From: CAG-411 sp045124315 | GTDB lineage: Bacteria > Bacillota > Clostridia > Lachnospirales > Lachnospiraceae | Assembly: GCA_045124315.1 (NCBI GenBank) | Contig: JBGVLO010000225.1 | Span: 1-13,386, forward strand | DNA: 13,386 bases | Direction of reading: 5' to 3' | In this document: one piece after another, positions 11,671-13,386 of the stretch | Position numbering within the stretch: the stretch's first letter is position 1 | How the letters are laid out: every line of letters begins with the position of its first letter | Translations under genes and position numbers: made by a program | Notes under the pieces: model-generated | Database searches by the model: none | Seen by the model: the letters and a program-made list of their open reading frames with translations, nothing else | Told to the model about the DNA's origin: nothing

Positions 11671-13029
11671 TTATAGACATATTGTCATATATGGAGGAAT
11701 ACATAAGATATCTTCTTTTACAGAAAGGTTCCTTGGATGAATCACATAACATTCTCCTATGCGATCCGCATATTTTTCTTTGAATCGTTTCAAGGAGGTT
11801 ATGGAGTACCTTTTTCCTGATTTCACTTCAATGGGATACATCTTATATTTCAATTTGCTATTATTAGAAATTAAGAAGTCAATCTCAATATCATTCCGAT
11901 GTTTCTCTTCATTGTAATGAGTATAAAAATATAGTTTATGCCCATTTGCTACAAGCATTTGCGCAATCACATTTTCGTAAAGCATCCCTTCATTCATGGA
12001 AAGCTTTTCAGACAAAATTTGTTTATATACTTCGTTTTCCAACAATTCATTTTCATCAAACGCATGACTTACAAGTAATCCGGTATCTCCCAAATAGCAC
12101 TTTACATAGGTTCTTTTTTCATTTATAGACAACCCAACATTAGGATCATTGCATAAGAAACATTCATTTGAAATCATTGAATCCGATAACCAAAAAAATG
12201 TTTCTTCATACTGATCCCCATAACTTCCTTGACAAACCTCTTTAAATACTACTCTCTTTTCATGTTGTGATAACAAGCCGGGAATCTGATCATAAATTGC
12301 AATCACCCTATTTCTGTACTGGGCCCTGATTTTCATAATATCACTTCTGTATAGATCCAAAATATCTCTTTTTTCTTTATCCACAATTTCAAAATCTTTA
12401 TGATATTCAATGAACAGAACTACACTTTTTGGCATACCTCCAACCAGCATATATTGTTTAAATAAAAGCATCGCCTTATTGTGCATATTTCTTTCCAGTG
12501 GTTCTTTGTTAAAAAAACAATGTTGTATATACGAAATCATTTGTTCTTCACCAAGTGCGATACAAAACTCCTCAAAATTCAAAGGATACATCTTTAAATG
12601 ACGTTCTTCTGATGGAAGCACAATATCTTTCACGTTTTCCTTAATAGATATCAGGGATCCGGTTTCAATATAATCATATCTACCATCTGCCACCAAATAT
12701 TTGATTGCCTCCCTCGCCTTAGGAAAACGTTGTACTTCGTCAAAAATAATCAGACTTTCTCTTGGATAAAGCTTTTTACCATATGCTGTTGACAAAAGCA
12801 TAAAAAAAGTATCCAAGTCGTTAATATACCTATTAAAATATTCTTTTATTTCATCCGAACAAATTGCAAAATCAATCACTATATAACTTTTATATTCATT
12901 TTTTGCAAACTCTTCACATACAGTTGACTTGCCAATTCGTCTTGCACCTTCTATTAAAATTGCTTTTTTTCCCTCGCATTCCTTTTTCCACTCAAGAAGC
13001 TTCTTATAAATTGTTCTCTTTAATATCAT
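11671..13029 (-). CDS. AAA_14 / DUF4143 ATPase
   Basis: 452 residues. The N-terminal P-loop ATPase has Walker A GARRIGKS (28-35, Lys34), Walker B LIIFDEVQ (93-100, Asp97-Glu98) and ETGS (122-125). The C-terminal DUF4143 domain ends in a PD-(D/E)XK nuclease-like pattern: EIDFLI with Asp384, then PIEVKSGK with Glu401 and Lys403, so nuclease-like catalysis is possible. The family is widespread, frequently multi-copy and of unproven function; links to mobile elements or defence are suggestions only. GGAGG nine bases before the ATG supports the start. It forms a single-gene unit, with the 17-bp terminator downstream and a 34-bp tandem repeat upstream. Confidence 0.9.
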   Translation of the reverse strand: MILKRTIYKKLLEWKKECEGKKAILIEGARRIGKSTVCEEFAKNEYKSYIVIDFAICSDEIKEYFNRYINDLDTFFMLLSTAYGKKLYPRESLIIFDEVQRFPKAREAIKYLVADGRYDYIETGSLISIKENVKDIVLPSEERHLKMYPLNFEEFCIALGEEQMISYIQHCFFNKEPLERNMHNKAMLLFKQYMLVGGMPKSVVLFIEYHKDFEIVDKEKRDILDLYRSDIMKIRAQYRNRVIAIYDQIPGLLSQHEKRVVFKEVCQGSYGDQYEETFFWLSDSMISNECFLCNDPNVGLSINEKRTYVKCYLGDTGLLVSHAFDENELLENEVYKQILSEKLSMNEGMLYENVIAQMLVANGHKLYFYTHYNEEKHRNDIEIDFLISNNSKLKYKMYPIEVKSGKRYSITSLKRFKEKYADRIGECYVIHPRNLSVKEDILCIPPYMTICL

Positions 13030-13101
13030 AACCCTCTACCTCCAAGTTTACTTTATCAAAGAATTTGATTATACGCAATATACTATATTACAATTTTTAT
13101 T

Positions 13102-13180
13102 ATTATGCGCACATTATATTCAGTATCTTTCTTTGATTATGCGCACATAACATTCAGTATCTTTCTTTTATTATGCGCAT
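13102..13180. repeat. 34-bp tandem direct repeat (2.3 copies) upstream of the AAA_14 gene
   Basis: ATTATGCGCA starts at 13102, 13136 and 13170. The first two 34-bp units agree at 31 of 34 positions; the third keeps only the first 10 bp. Each unit carries TTATGCGCA, an imperfect dyad with CATAA. It lies about 70 bp upstream of the ATPase start and could be a regulator site or iteron-like repeat. No convincing -35/-10 pair is visible inside. Confidence 0.85.
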
Positions 13181-13236
13181 GTATATTTATTTTATACCAC
13201 AAACTGCTGCATCTTTCCGGTTTACGAAAGATATTG

Positions 13237-13272
13237 GTAACAGTTCAGGACAGCTCCCGGCTGAACTGTTAC
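13237..13272. repeat. Hairpin related to the 2556-2585 repeat
   Basis: 12-bp perfect arms GTAACAGTTCAG (13237-13248) and CTGAACTGTTAC (13261-13272) surround a 12-base loop. The core CAGTTCA is shared with the hairpin at 2556-2585. There is no T-run. It is probably a genome-wide small palindromic repeat. No gene is supported from 13030 to the window end. Confidence 0.7.
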
Positions 13273-13336
13273 AGATATTTGAAGGTATTTTTCTATCATT
13301 GCTTGCACAACGGAATTCTATGTATCAGAGTAAACA

Positions 13337-13375
13337 AAGAACCTGACACAGTATATTCTACTATGTCAGGTTCTT
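13337..13375 (-). terminator. Hairpin terminator for a gene right of the window
   Basis: 17-bp arms with one mismatch (AAGAACCTGACACAGTA at 13337-13353; 13359-13375) enclose a 5-base loop. On the minus strand the stem ends GGTTCTTTGTTT, a fair T-rich tail. It would end a leftward transcript entering from the right. Confidence 0.6.
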
Positions 13376-13386
13376 GATTTGATAAA

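Noticed and set aside
13105..13377. 90-codon plus-strand ORF at the right end
   Set aside because: It spans the 34-bp repeats, a 12-bp-stem hairpin and most of a 17-bp-stem hairpin, and has no ribosome binding site.

Overview
The window looks like chromosomal DNA of a low-GC Firmicute, most likely a Lachnospiraceae-type gut clostridium. The evidence is A/T-rich DNA with strong GGAGG ribosome binding sites, consensus sigma-A promoters, a SigV/RsiV-like pair, SufBD-like, AlbA_2-like and Phd/RelE genes of clostridial flavour, and small hairpin repeats in the gaps. The genus is inferred, not shown.

Layout: (1) 1-321, start of an AAA-ATPase-like gene running off the left edge. (2) 388-2940, a metal module on the minus strand: a Zn/Cd/Pb-type P1B ATPase lacking its N-terminal HMA domain, and upstream a separate 72-residue HMA protein. 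Each has its own promoter with an ArsR/SmtB-like operator, but no repressor gene is present. The gap between them holds an inverted-repeat element with a 24-bp perfect palindrome. (3) 3003-3760, the most unusual part: a consensus promoter on the minus strand, a leader with two duplicated Shine-Dalgarno boxes, a 62-bp tandem repeat and an intrinsic terminator. Each intact 62-bp unit encodes a 20-residue ORF with its own GGAG, and its TGA stop overlaps the next ATG by one base (TGATG). (4) 3903-5091, a MerR-type promoter driving a 17-codon remnant, in convergent overlap with an HTH-Fic gene. (5) 5193-6024, an XRE regulator with two membrane segments followed by a 35-residue protein and a hairpin element flanked by direct repeats.

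(6) 6276-7364, decayed genes: an AlbA_2-like C-terminal fragment, a truncated SufBD-like gene and a frameshifted GNAT acetyltransferase. (7) 7431-8153, a TetR regulator with two 16-bp operators on its own promoter. (8) 8187-9730, an ECF sigma factor and RsiV-like anti-sigma factor behind an ECF-type promoter. (9) 9892-10538, a Phd/RelE-family toxin-antitoxin pair. (10) 10568-11491, remains of a second ECF sigma/anti-sigma locus in which the sigma gene start is joined out of frame to a DUF4179-like domain. (11) 11671-13029, an AAA_14/DUF4143 ATPase, with a 34-bp tandem repeat and hairpins to the right edge.

The window reads as a patchwork of small regulatory, stress and selfish modules separated by deletions and palindromic repeats. 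The repeat array at 3003-3760 is the best candidate for an undescribed system. The sequence alone does not settle whether its product is a set of micro-peptides or a repeat RNA.
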